Source: Bolinopsis microptera
Lineage: Eukaryota; Ctenophora; Tentaculata; Lobata; Bolinopsidae
Reading direction: 5' to 3'
Length of the DNA: 64,000 nucleotides
NCBI RefSeq assembly: GCF_026151205.1
Contig: NC_087083.1
Location: 6,490,460-6,554,459, forward strand
Under the pieces are notes generated by a model. It was not told the DNA's origin, made no database searches, and saw nothing but the letters and a program-made list of their open reading frames with translations. This document shows positions 51,740 through 62,041 of this stretch, piece after piece. Positions within the stretch are counted from its first letter, which is position 1. Every line of letters begins with the position of its first letter. The translations under genes were made by a program, and so were the position numbers.

Positions 51740-52085
51740 GTATACCAGATTAAGACCGGATGCCAGATTAAGACCGGACCTGCTACAAAATCCGTCAAAC
51801 TGCTTATTATATATATCTTTGAAAGCTTTGAAAGCTTCAGTAAGATATCACGTATTCACCATTACTGGTGACGTTTAGCCTGTCATTCCGCCGACACTAA
51901 TCTTTATGTTTTAGAACATTATAACCTGGGATCATCATGTAAATTCGCCACTCAGCCAGTGTTGTCAAATTAAGGATTTCTAGTCGACGGCTGTATGAAA
52001 GAATACCAAGCTCATCAATCAGGAAAGTAAACTGCCTCTATACTACAGTCTAGATGCTCTCCAACTAGCTTTAAGATGATCGCAA
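51740..52085 (-). pseudogene. Second, older copy of the same LINE 3' end
   Basis: Matches 49640-49860 in order: the AAGACCGGA motif, a GAAAGCTTC block, the CCAGTGTTGTCAAATTAAG block and the AAACTGCC...GATGCTCTC block, with many indels. Too decayed to read as protein. Confidence 0.65.
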
Positions 52086-52907
52086 GCGCAAGGGCTCTGG
52101 ATATAGCAAGCATATACTGCCACGAAAAAGGAGTCAAGCACGCGGCTTAGGACGCACGTAAGCAAATACAAAATAATGACATTATTTGTGCCGTCTACGT
52201 CCAACACGATGCGAATGAAAAGTTTTTCTGTTTTGTTTGTGACTTAAAGCAATATATACTGCTAGCGCCATATCGCTCCGCATTTCAATAAAACGCATAT
52301 ATCAGTAATTAAATATTACGATGATTAATTTGAACAATTCACACAATAATTTTAAATCGGCACTAATTACTAATATCCGGTCATTATCGAATAATATATA
52401 ATAAAATATTTTTTAAATTTTACAAAGGACGGCAACAAATTATTATAAAATAAAACCAGTTAGAAATACACAAGATATTACCCCCCAGATTACAAATGTA
52501 AAATGTTATGTGAACCAAAACACTTTACAAAATGCATATTGTACAACCATGCATCTTTGCGTACTGCATTCACATAGCCATGTTTATACTCGTACTGCGT
52601 GACGCGCTTGTTTCACAAGTTCGGCGGTCGCGCGCTACTGCATACTGAAAGCGAGAGGGCTCTGGTTAGAGCAACGTACTGCATGACGCGAATGTTTGAC
52701 GCACTTTGTTGCTACTGCAAGCGCGAAGGCTTTGCAGGTTAAATGTTAAACTTAGAGCAACCAAAAATACGGTCATCAGATCATGCAATGGAAAATTTGC
52801 AATGTTTAATATTTTTGACCTAATAGCAATTAAATAAATTAAAATATAAAATCAAACATAAAATTAAAAATCAAGAACACATGAAATAATTTTAATCATT
52901 AATAACC
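52086..52907. other. Intergenic, nothing recognised
   Basis: AT-rich with a few GC-rich islands (GCGCGCTACTGCATAC-type near 52630). No ORF with a domain. Confidence 0.4.
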
Positions 52908-52915
52908 TATCCGTA

Positions 52916-53517
52916 GGTAGTGCGCCATCGACAGTGAGCCGCGCGTGCCGACTGTAGGATGGTTTTTTAGCGCTAATTTCGGCCAGCACAATTTTCTTCA
53001 AACAAATAGATATTAAGTATCCTTCCAGACCTCCGATTGCAACAAAAATTGGTAAGCTTACTCATAGACTTACAAGGAAAGTGTCCGAAAAGTTTAAAGC
53101 ATATCCAATATCTAACCATCAGACATTATGTTACAGCTAAAAGCAACGTATTTTGCCCCATTTTGATCACTATATCAACTCCGATATCCACCAAATTTTT
53201 CGGACAGTTGTGAAAGCCCTATTGGAAGGTTGTCGCCAATTTTCAGAATGATCTCATTCAAGGAACTGAAGATATATCCAAATAATACGACAAAAATCAA
53301 CGAATTTGGTCAAATTTGGTCAAATTACGCGACTTTTACAGCTAATTTTGCTCCAAAAGCCGCGCACCATCAAATATGGCACCTAGGCGAAACTCACTGA
53401 TCTTTCCAAAAAGGTATGACAAATTTGGTATTGTGAAAATTCTCACAGTCTCTAGAAAACAATGGTACAAAAATTTTTAAAATCCGAGCAAGTTTATTTT
53501 TATGGTGCACCCCCTAC
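52916..53517. mobile_element. Probable hAT-type MITE, 602 bp
   Basis: Flanked by the 8-bp direct repeat TATCCGTA (52908-52915 and 53518-53525), the target size of hAT elements. Ends are imperfect inverted repeats: left GGTAGTGCGCCAT, right (reverse complement) TAGGGGGTGCACCAT. No transposase. The TIR match is only about 10 of 13, so this rests mainly on the target duplication. Confidence 0.5.
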
Positions 53518-53525
53518 TATCCGTA

Positions 53526-54380
53526 AGTTTTTAGACCTTGAATATTAACTGTTACAGTTACAGCAAACTTGTCCATTGCTAACGGACTAGCCCGCAGCCT
53601 GGCGCGCGTGCTACTTCGTAGCTTTTGCCTATAAGGGTACTTCGAAGAAATTTAGGCGAGTAACATGTGTAGGTTTATAACTTACCAAGACGCGCGCCGA
53701 GTTGGACTCGTCGACGGTCTTGGATATTTAGAACCAAGTAATTCACAAAGTTTTTATTTACGTTTTATTAAAAGAAGTATAGAACTGTATTCAGTATGCC
53801 TCTTTTACTCTTAACACTACCACAGTTAACCTGTTACCATTTTATTTTTAAATGGTTCTATACTTCTCCAAATTTTGTACTTTTGTATAATTGTACATAA
53901 TTCTGATGAAATGTCAATGTGGGTATTAATGTAATTTTTGTAATAATTTAATGGTTACTAATTTCATGATACTAAAATTTCAATGTTTTAACCCACCATA
54001 CCATCATACTATACTTTATACTCATTAACTTATTATCTGTAAACTATATGTTTTGATTTTTAGTCCTTAGAAGGGCATAATTTTTGACTGATTTGAATGT
54101 CCTACCCAGCTGATCGAAGCATCTCTAAATTATTTACTATTGCTGTGTAAATTTGATTACAATTCGAACTCTAAACTGATGCACATGGTCCGCCTATGGT
54201 CCGGTCTAACGGGCGCAACTCATGTTTACTTAATCGTTTTGAGATTTTGAGACGATTGTATTTTGTATCTTAAAACTCAATCATTTATTTGTTTACTTAC
54301 TTAGACGCTCAGACTTAATAATTATGTTTAATTCAAATTTGATTCAATGAGACTCCAGCACGAGTATATATATGAATCTC
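53526..54380. other. Intergenic, nothing recognised
   Basis: AT-rich, low complexity in places. No domain-bearing ORF on either strand. Confidence 0.4.
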
Positions 54381-54670
54381 ACGTTTGGTGTCCACAGTCT
54401 TTCCTCGGTACCCTCGTAGAGCAATCAGAGTTGTTCTCAACATTGCAAATCTTATCCTGGTTCTTACATGTCTTACTACATCACAGTACCTCTCCTTCCT
54501 TTTTCTTGCAATGAGGTCTGCTACTCTGTTGACAAACTGCTTTCACTCTTTAGACATTCCTCCAGATGTGAGGAATACAGCCGGGGTGAAAGTAGCCTTC
54601 TCCATATTCAACACTCTCTCCAAGTACTCGTCCTTCTTTTCCTTCTCGTTCTCTTCGTCTAATATTGTCT
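54380..54670 (-). pseudogene. Broken retroelement C-terminal domain
   Basis: The minus strand reads EYLERVLNMEKATFTPAVF, LTSGGMSKE, an in-frame TGA, then VADLIARKR, RTRIRFAMLR and TTLIALRG. The order 'ER..xxE...FTP.VF..xGG...E...(stop)..RxRxxFAxLRxxLxxxRG' is one I recognise from the tail of reverse-transcriptase polyproteins common in cnidarian and other marine-invertebrate genomes. The internal stop and missing RT make it a remnant. It ends about 50 bp from the METAP1 start codon. The plus-strand ORFs here are shadows. Family recognition is from memory. Confidence 0.6.
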
Positions 54671-54720
54671 AATTATGTCTCTTTACTATTCTTCTCAATA
54701 TTGTATTCTAGAATAAGGAT

Positions 54721-55026
54721 ATGATTGATAAGTGTGAGGGATGTGGGGAAAATGCAACCTTACAGTGCCCAACCTGTAAAAAACTTGGATTGCCAGCTAG
54801 TCACTTTTGCAATCAGGTAACGTTGACCTAACAAGGAATGATTTAAAACTATAGTATTTTTCCACAAGCTTCTTTCGTTTAAACCAATTTAAATGGCAAT
54901 AGATTTTGCTCACTAACTCGCTGATTAATTAATTGTTCTGTTTTCAGGCTTGTTTTAAAACTAGTTGGGGTAATCACAAATTAAAACACAAACAACAGAA
55001 GGCAGTTTTAGAAACTATAACTAATG
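54721..55026 (+). CDS. METAP1: METAP1 exons 1-2: N-terminal zinc finger
   Basis: Exon 1 (54721-54816, 32 codons) encodes [19 protein letters not shown] and ends FCNQ. Exon 2 (54948-55026) begins [15 protein letters not shown]. The two CxxC pairs, a later Cys pair and HxxxH match the zinc finger (MYND-like plus CCHH) that docks MetAP1 on the ribosome. The intervening intron is 131 bp. A probable LINE tail on the opposite strand ends about 50 bp upstream of the ATG, so the promoter and 5' UTR are not resolved. Confidence 0.92.
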
Positions 55027-58000
55027 GTGAGATTTTTTTTCATGATTTTACAATATTACAGAGGGGGCCAAAAGTCAGTGCACACAGGTTGGGTCTTATA
55101 CCACCGCTGTGTTTCATATTTGAGACTTGTAACTTTGCAGATGGTATACTGTTACTATTCATTCGAGGATTCCGTCGCCAAAATTTGAAATATCGATTTT
55201 TGGGGCAATGATCTGCAAAGATGGGACAAACTTATGTAAAGGTTATCAAGAAATTTTAGCAAAATTAATTGGGTTATCAATGATTACCCTATCACTAATC
55301 ATGTGATATCTTGCTAAGACACCGTAATTAAGCTCTCTGCGATTCCCATAATGCGGATCTAGTATCAACCCAATCACCTGATCACAAGTAATGAGTAAAC
55401 TCGTTATGCTTCATATCTTGGTCACCTGAAAAGCTAGAACTCCCATTTTTTCAGGGCAAATGTAATTTGAATGGCCAAACACATTGATCCAATACATTTT
55501 AGCTCAATCCAATTATTCAAAGATATCAAATAAATGCGAAAATGAACCTTCATTCGAAAAAAATGAACATGAATATTCTTTGATTCGATATATTCTTCAA
55601 GTGAGTGGTAATAGCAAGTCATACCAGAAAATATTTACTCAATCAGGCACTCACTGACTGAGCTATTAAGGCCACTGTATGTGCACTGACTTTTGCCTCC
55701 CCCCTCATGTACATCTTTAACTTTAAGAATTGAAAGGAACACTTATGAGCTAATTTGATCTACTTTACCTTTAAAAATTTAGGGGATTCTGAGTTAACCA
55801 ATCCATGGTTCATTTCAATTTATATTACAGGAGGTGCACTGTATCCAGGCTATTCCTACACTGGACCCCTCAGACCTCACATAAAAGCCCCCCGCAGAAC
55901 TGACCTGCCCAAGAATATCGGTACTTTCCTAATTACCTACTAAACCTTAATTTTAGAAATCCTTAAAGATCTAACAGCTGAGTGGCTCAGATGGTAAATC
56001 TCCCTGGCATTTCTGGAGGTTCAATACTCCGCTAAGCCACCAGCCATGGGGTAAGCGTCGTCGACGCTCAGCCAAAGATAATTGGCTGGAATGTCCCTAA
56101 GTAAAATAAGTTTCACATTATATAAGTGTTGAAATATTTTATGAATATTCTATCATCATTTTTATTGAATTTCCATTTATAATCTGAAATCTAACTGTGA
56201 ACCTTCCTTGTAAAGAAAAACCAGATTATTCGGAGGATGGTAAGCCGGTATCAGAAATAGAGAGTAGAGGAATAGGTCAGATCAGAGTGCTGAACGCAGA
56301 GGAGATTGCTGGAATGCGACTTGCTGGAAAAGTATGTTACCTTTGTAGATTGGTTGTTGTGATGGAGAAGTTTCCGTTGTAATTCTCTTCATGAAACTGT
56401 CAATATAATATAGTATAGTACTATGTTTACAGTACACTACGAGTGGGTACTCTAGTAAGATTCTTGATCTTTTGGCTCGTTTAACCCACAATCACGGTTT
56501 CTGAGTCTACCAAGGAGACAAATTTTAAGCCACAAAAATACAGTTAAAACCCGCAAGGCTGCATGGCGCTACGTGACCAAAGCTTTGAAAAAAAATTAAC
56601 ATGTAGCTCTATTAAAATTAACATCCCGGGGGACCCAAATTGGGACTTTTTTGCAAGAGTGGTAGCTGTCGGACGTTGGTTCGATTGGACCTATCATACT
56701 TGTAAATATTGCAAAGTGTACACTACAATTTGACTTCATATTGACTATTAAATATTTCAGCTGGGGAGAGAAGTGCTGGACGTTGCTGCTAAGATGGTTC
56801 GTGTTGGGGTCACATGTCAAGAAATCGACGATGCTGTAAGTTTGACTATTATATTGAGAGTTATTGAGTTATAAATTTTACTTTTAAGAGTATATTTAAA
56901 ACTGAAATCTGAATACACTTCACTTATACTTACAATTTCACTTATTACATTGTTTAATTCACTTGACAATTAGAATCGTAATAGATTACGCATCTTGAGA
57001 ATACCCAGGTATTTGAAGCATGCGTGGAAAGAGAATGTTACCCCTCGCCACTGAACTACAGAGGATTTCCTAAATCTTGTTGTACGTACGTATTAATGCT
57101 TTTAATTATAGTGCCCAATAATTAACAAACCAAATACATATTATTAATAATTATTATACATTTATCAATGCCTCTCTCTTTTTCGAATTTCAGCATGCTT
57201 TAGAATTAGATTGTTTTTAAAGCAATAGTACCTGTCACAGATATAGTTAATAAATAATATTACTATACAAGTTTAACATAGCTGTGCATGACTAAAAATC
57301 AATTACTTGGCAAAATTTAGTATTGTAATTCACGAAATACGTAATGAGATGATTTAAATTACTTTATGGACATGTTCATTTGAAGTTGAGGATATATTGG
57401 TAAACACAATAGCGCTTTCGACATTGGTAACAAAATTTGGGTGGGCAACTATTAACCTCTACTTATTTTTAGGTCCGTAAATGAGGTGATTTGTCATGGT
57501 ATACCTGATACAAGACCTTTAGAAGATGGGGACATTCTCAACATTGATATCACTGTTTATAAAGTAAGTAACATTCTCAATAATGATAACACTGTTTGTA
57601 AGGTTAGTTACATCCGGGCCTACGATTCAGTTCTGACTGTTGAAAATTTCAATTCTGTGTTAACCTAGAATATCATGACTGATATCATGATACTGATATC
57701 ATGACTGACATCATGACTGGTTTCATGACTGGTATCATGACTGGTATTTCAGTGATTATAAGCTGATGTTTTTACAGAATGGTTTTCATGGTGACTTAAA
57801 CGAAACATTCCTGGTTGGAAATGTGGATGAGGCTGGAAGGAAACTTGTTGAGGCGAGCTACGAGAGTCTTAGTAGAGCTATTGAACAAGGTAACTAACTT
57901 CTCAGTAAAGCTATTGAACAAGGTAACTAACTTCTCAGTAGAGCAATTGAACAAGGTAACTAAATTCTCAGTAGAACTATTGAACAAGGTAACTAACTTC

Positions 58001-58716
58001 TCAGTAGAACTATTGAACAAGGTAACTAACTTCTCAGTAGAACTATTGAACAAGGTAACTAACTTCTCAGTAGAACTATTGAACAAGGTAACTAACTTCT
58101 CAGTAGAGCTATTGAACAAGGTAACTAACTTCTCAGTAGAACTATTGAACAAGGTAACTAATTTCTCAGTAGAGCTATTGAACAAGGTAACTAATTTCTC
58201 AGTAGAGCTATTGAACAAGGTAACTAATTTCTCAGTAGAACTATTGAACAAGGTAACTAACTTCTCAGTAGAGCTATTGAACAAGGTAACTAACTTCTCA
58301 GTAGAGCTATTGAACAAGGTAACTAACTTCTCAGTAGAACTATTGAACAAGGTAACTAATTTCTCAGTAGAACTATTAAACAAGGTAACTAATTATTCGA
58401 GTGAGCATTTCTCCAAAAATGGCTGACCGCTAAAAGCTCGAAATTGCTAAAACTCGAAATTTGTAAGACAAATTTTCGTGGCTTAGGTATAAATATGCCG
58501 CAGTACCTTTCTTAAAATATTCTAATTAGATGTCAAAGTTTTCTATGTTGCTAACTATTATATATGTTTCAGTTAAACCAGGCGCAAAGTACAGGGATAT
58601 AGGAGGGGTTATACAGAAGTATATCAACAGTTGTGGCTTTAGTGTGGTCAGGAGTTACTGTGGTCATGGTATCAACCAGCTTTTCCATACTGCTCCCAGT
58701 GTTCCCCATTACGCTA
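54721..58716 (+). CDS. METAP1: Methionine aminopeptidase 1, nine exons, 3' end not found in window
   Basis: Cytosolic metalloenzyme that removes the initiator methionine from nascent proteins. Exons: 54721-54816, 54948-55026, 55831-55920, 56216-56331, 56761-56835, 57009-57085, 57473-57563, 57778-57889, 58573-58716. All use GT-AG and all phases join. Residues 1-58 form the zinc finger; the peptidase core follows with YPSPLNY, ICHGIPD, DIT, GDLNETF, SYCGHG and FHTAP. These include two metal-binding aspartates, the metal-binding histidine of CGHG and the substrate histidine of CHGIP. The two glutamates (EP and EH motifs) lie in later exons that I did not find up to 64 kb. The start matches the family: the zinc finger begins within a few residues. 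Exon 9 ends in phase 1 at a GTTAGT donor inside HYA(K/N). Introns hold a MITE, a SINE and tandem copies of splice junctions. Confidence 0.93.
55059..55709. mobile_element. TA-flanked MITE, copy 2 (METAP1 intron 2)
   Basis: Begins CAGAGGGGGCCAAAAGTCAG and ends in the inverted form (CTGACTTTTGCCTCCCCCCTC, then ATG). TA lies outside both ends (55057-55058, 55710-55711). It shares GTAACTTTGCAGATGGTATA and a YYHSLEEYI-encoding stretch with copy 1. It makes up about 80% of the 804-bp intron. No transposase. Confidence 0.8.
55977..56112 (+). mobile_element. Diverged tRNA-derived SINE (METAP1 intron 3)
   Basis: Box-A-like GAGTGGCTCAGATGGTA, box-B-like GGAGGTTCAATACTCC, then CAGCCATGGGGTAAGCGTCG, homologous to the TAGCCATGGGGTGAGCGGCG of copies A and B, and an AAGTAAAATAAGT tail. 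Shorter and older than copies A and B. Confidence 0.6.
56216..58716 (+). CDS. METAP1: METAP1 exons 4-9: catalytic core (incomplete)
   Basis: Exon 4 carries [11 protein letters not shown]. Exon 5 carries [10 protein letters not shown] and the EID turn. Exon 6 carries [18 protein letters not shown]. Exon 7 carries [11 protein letters not shown] and the metal-binding Asp of NIDIT. Exon 8 carries HGDLNETF with the second metal Asp. Exon 9 carries SYCGHG and [11 protein letters not shown]. Exon 3 (55831-55920, [13 protein letters not shown]) links this core to the zinc finger. Codon use is ordinary and no stop interrupts the joined frame. Confidence 0.92.
57532..57610 (+). repeat. Two-copy 39-bp repeat across the METAP1 exon 7 donor
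   Basis: The unit holds the last 32 nt of exon 7 (starting ACATTCTCAA) and the donor. Copy 1 ends AAA|GTAAGT (57563/57564), copy 2 ends AAG|GTTAGT (57602/57603). The second donor would extend the exon by 39 nt, in frame and without a stop. Confidence 0.85.
57660..57755. repeat. Short ATCATGACTG repeat in METAP1 intron 7
   Basis: Six or so imperfect copies of an ATCATGACTG-containing unit of about 13 bp, just before the exon 8 acceptor. Confidence 0.8.
57873..58393 (+). repeat. 33-bp tandem array carrying the exon 8 splice donor, 16 copies
   Basis: The first copy is the real exon 8 end (AGAGCTATTGAACAAG|GTAACT, donor at 57890). The unit then repeats at exact 33-bp steps; the last donor is at 58385, giving 16. 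Copies differ by a few A/G and C/T changes. Each unit also holds CTTCTCAG, an acceptor-like end. Period 33 leaves frames open on both strands, so the long ORFs [11 protein letters not shown] (plus) and [11 protein letters not shown] (minus) are repeat artefacts. In the METAP1 frame each unit has TAA right after the donor (GN-stop). Confidence 0.95.
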
Positions 58717-58809
58717 GTTAGTAACTTAGTGAACAATTAGTAACTAGAACTTAGTTACCAGTTAGTAAGAACGCTAGTTAATCTTACTCCAATTGTTTCG
58801 TATTTTATA

Positions 58810-59926
58810 ATTTGACCAAAACCCATAATAGGGTAGAGTGGACCGCTGCCAGTGTCTCTCTTTCCCAAACAAAAGGAAATGATATTAGGTTGAAAGACCG
58901 TCCGTAAATGCAAAATGATACCGAGAATGAAATCGGTCGCTCGCTTTTCCCATTCATTTACAGCTTACGAATTGTAATAAGTTTCGATTAATTACATCAA
59001 TCAGATGCTGTACAAATGTCTCTGGGTTGCTTTCGGGTCGATACCTAATATTTCGGGATAAGGGTGGTAGTTAGTGTCCAATTAAATTATTATCAATTAT
59101 CAAACATGTCAATCTTACAAATGTCAACAATCCTAAAATAATTTAGAACCTAAACGTGATCCTTTGTAAGATTATATGTCCCAAAAGTCAAATTGACTTG
59201 TACTCAAGTATAAAGTCGAACAATTTACTCCAATAACCACGGTTACTAGCAAGTTCTCTCAAATGAAGAATATCATCATACGACTCCAGCAAGATGAAAC
59301 GCTTCCAGAGGTCAACCTTCAGGTGGTGTAGGAGGTTACGTCTGTGAGCCCCGAGTCTACCAACTTCACTACACATCTCGACAGCAAAGCACAGCGCAGC
59401 TTGAGCTGGTGATCTTTCATCGCTCCTCAGTATGTGTCCTAGCATCTTCCACCTAGATAACTCAGCACGCTCAGACATAGGGGTAGAGTTACTCTGTTTG
59501 TATAGGGTATCTTTGGACATCATACTGCGTGGCCAGCTGACATTCATGATCTTTCTGAGGTGGTTACGGTGACATGCATCTAGTTTGTCCCAGTACGATT
59601 TAGGCATTCCCCAGCAACTAGAGTTATACATGAGGATAGATACTACTTGGGCCTCATAGACCTTAAATTAGCTGATGTTTATTGATTCGTTATTGCCGAA
59701 TGCAGCTGCCTTCGGGTAGTTCCCCCTAATATACATAATATTACAATAATTGTTAATCATTAATCAATGGGAAAAGCGAGCAACCGATTTCATTCTCGGT
59801 ATCATTTTGCATTTACTGATCGTCTTTCAAACTAATATAAATATTATCATTTCCTTTTGTTTGGGAAAGAGAGACACTGGCAGCGGTCCAGTGTCCACTC
59901 TACCCAATTAAGGGTTTTGGTCAAAT
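58810..59926. mobile_element. Inverted-repeat element around an RT fragment
   Basis: Arms 58810-58956 and 59764-59926 are about 90% identical inverted copies, with outer ends ATTTGACCAAAACCC. The right arm has an extra ~11 bp. A non-LTR RT fragment sits between them. No clean target duplication was seen. It lies in METAP1 intron 9 if the gene continues to the right. Confidence 0.7.
59188..59672 (-). pseudogene. Non-LTR reverse transcriptase C-terminal fragment
   Basis: Reads KVYEAQVVSILMYNSSCWG, LDACHRNHLRKIMNVSWP, ELSRWKMLGHILRSDE and PAQAAL. This is the familiar post-catalytic thumb/tail of many LINE-type reverse transcriptases (LLY..E.W..., R.RRL.WxGH.LR.D). The catalytic part is missing and a TAA precedes the fragment. 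Open for about 160 codons, so not very old. Confidence 0.8.
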
Positions 59927-60716
59927 ATCATCTCTTTTTGATTAATTTCAGGGTCCTTGACAAAGTCGAAATGTTAAACTGATAACTTCATTAATAAGGA
60001 GGAATTTTCAACGATTTCGAAATTTAACCTTTGAAAATATTTCCTTGTGTTTAGGTAAGCAAATCTGTCGATCACTGACTGAATATACCACTTTATACTC
60101 ATTCAAGTTAACATTTAATTCATATATAATGCTAACGTGGGAAAGCAGAATCTAATCGAAATCAAGAATGAGCAAACTTCTCACCTTTCGCACGTGCAAA
60201 CTTTGAGCAGACGTTCGCGTTACGTGCGCATACAATGTTGAATCGCCGTGATTTTTATTATGTGTGTACTTCTTATATATTTTAATAAGCATGCAAAGTT
60301 TCAAACGATTTTAAAAATGACTTAAACCACAACGGGACTCCAAAGGTGATAAAAATCGTTAAAATAGCAATTTTCAGTGATTTTATAGCAATTTTATATC
60401 AATAATCAATTTGGGCGTGTTCCCACGTGTGCAACTTTTAAATTTTCAACTTTAAAACTAGCCTCATGAGTAATGCACAATATAGACCTATAGTAAGCAG
60501 AACTGAGCTCAACAATTCAAGAGATGGCTCAACACCAGAGAATACTAAATCGCAAAATTGACGTTTTTATAAAATGATTATTTAAAAAAGCACTAACTTC
60601 AATGGCAAATATCTTTATGAAGGAGCAAGCTAGGGACTATTTTCGGTAAATTTTCAGAATGCTTGAACAATTATCTTACTTCAACAAGGCCTCAAATTTT
60701 GAATAAAATTACTCCT
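59927..60716. other. METAP1 intron or downstream, no gene recognised
   Basis: No METAP1 exon with the EP or EH glutamate motifs was found here on the plus strand. Confidence 0.4.
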
Positions 60717-61937
60717 TAATAGTACAGACAGATCCGTCTGAAAAAATCGATCTGCTGACACACGAAGCTTTCAGAGGATTTTTGACGTTTTTGAGTTCCA
60801 TTAGGTGCCCTTTATGGCTGACCAACTTTTCCAAACTTTTCCACGTGTCTTAAGGCCACTTTTTGCCACTTTACCACTTTTTACCACCTTTCTTGTTTGT
60901 CGAATATCTTTAGTTGTGAACATCGTAAAAGGTTGCGAATCAATCGAGTGTGTTCATATTATCAGGAAGAAAAACTTTTGTTGAAACAATTTTTACGTCA
61001 GATAATAAGTTAATTGGATAATTATCGATTAACTAATTAGCAAAATTCTAAAAAATTTTATTGGCTAAAAATGATCGGAATAGCTTAAAACACGGAGAAA
61101 AGTAGTTTTTAGAAAAAAATTTGAAAATTGTTCACTTACATTTTTTTTCGAGACTTGGAAACATTTCGAAAATTCAAAATATTTTTTTCCGCCAAAAGTG
61201 ATCAAATTGCATGAAAAGCGGAGAAAAATGATTTTCAAAAAAAACTTAGTCAATTTTTCGTTTCAAGAATACTTAAATCACCAATATTTGTAGTTGGAGT
61301 TCAGTAAATCTCGGCAGATTTTAGTAATAATCAGGAATTACTAACTCTAAGTGGAAAGGTCTGAAACTGAAAAACGTTAAGTTTAACCATACGATCGCGA
61401 TATAAGAGTTTCATAACTAATTACAATACAGCCTTATCGATTTTCACAGAAACTGCACCAATGGCACAGTCGAGATCGAAACGATAGCCTGCTGTACTGT
61501 CATTTCATTGATTTCAATGATGAATCAGTGGGGTTAAGATAATCACATTTGTAATAAATAAGACATCTCTGTACCGTCAATAATTGTGCTAATCTAAACC
61601 GGCTTACCTGTATTACCAGACCTCTTCTTTTCCTCAACAATCAAACCAAGTTGTTCATATCGCATTTGGTGGGCGATGTAAGTAGTAATACATATCGAGC
61701 TATATTCAATCACAATACGACACAGTACGTGTATATTATATTATGGCCCTTAATGAGGTATATGAAACGTTCTATACCGTGCACTTCTCGTTTCTCCCGT
61801 GAGAGGCCCGATATGGAGAGGTTTTACAGTTTATCACGAAAACGTCTACTTGGTCTCATGGCTCTTTGACAGCTCAAAGAAGGCAAGAAAAGACCAGAAA
61901 GCTTAGAATGTCAACTCGCAAGAGCGGGCTACCGGAC

Positions 61938-62041
61938 AACTGAACCCAATTTAGACATTTAACCCTAACTCTAACCCTAACCCTAACCCTAACCAATTAA
62001 GCTGATTGGTTAGTGGGAACTAGGTTCAATTGGGTTCAGTT
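61938..62041. repeat. Interstitial telomere-like repeat inside a 14-bp inverted repeat
   Basis: AACTGAACCCAATT (61938-61951) and its exact inverse AATTGGGTTCAGTT (62028-62041) enclose about five CCCTAA units (61961-61994, one variant ACTCTA) and a hairpin TAACCAAT...ATTGGTTA. It lies in the loop of the 3.2-kb palindrome. Confidence 0.85.

Noticed and set aside
57796-58426. ORFs of 195 and 203 codons on both strands ([11 protein letters not shown] and [11 protein letters not shown] repeats)
   Set aside because: Produced by a 33-bp intronic repeat whose period is a multiple of three; the METAP1 frame itself stops in every unit.
61651-61869. 72-codon plus ORF ending LLGLMAL in the left palindrome arm
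   Set aside because: Not preserved in the diverged inner part of the other arm; a shadow.
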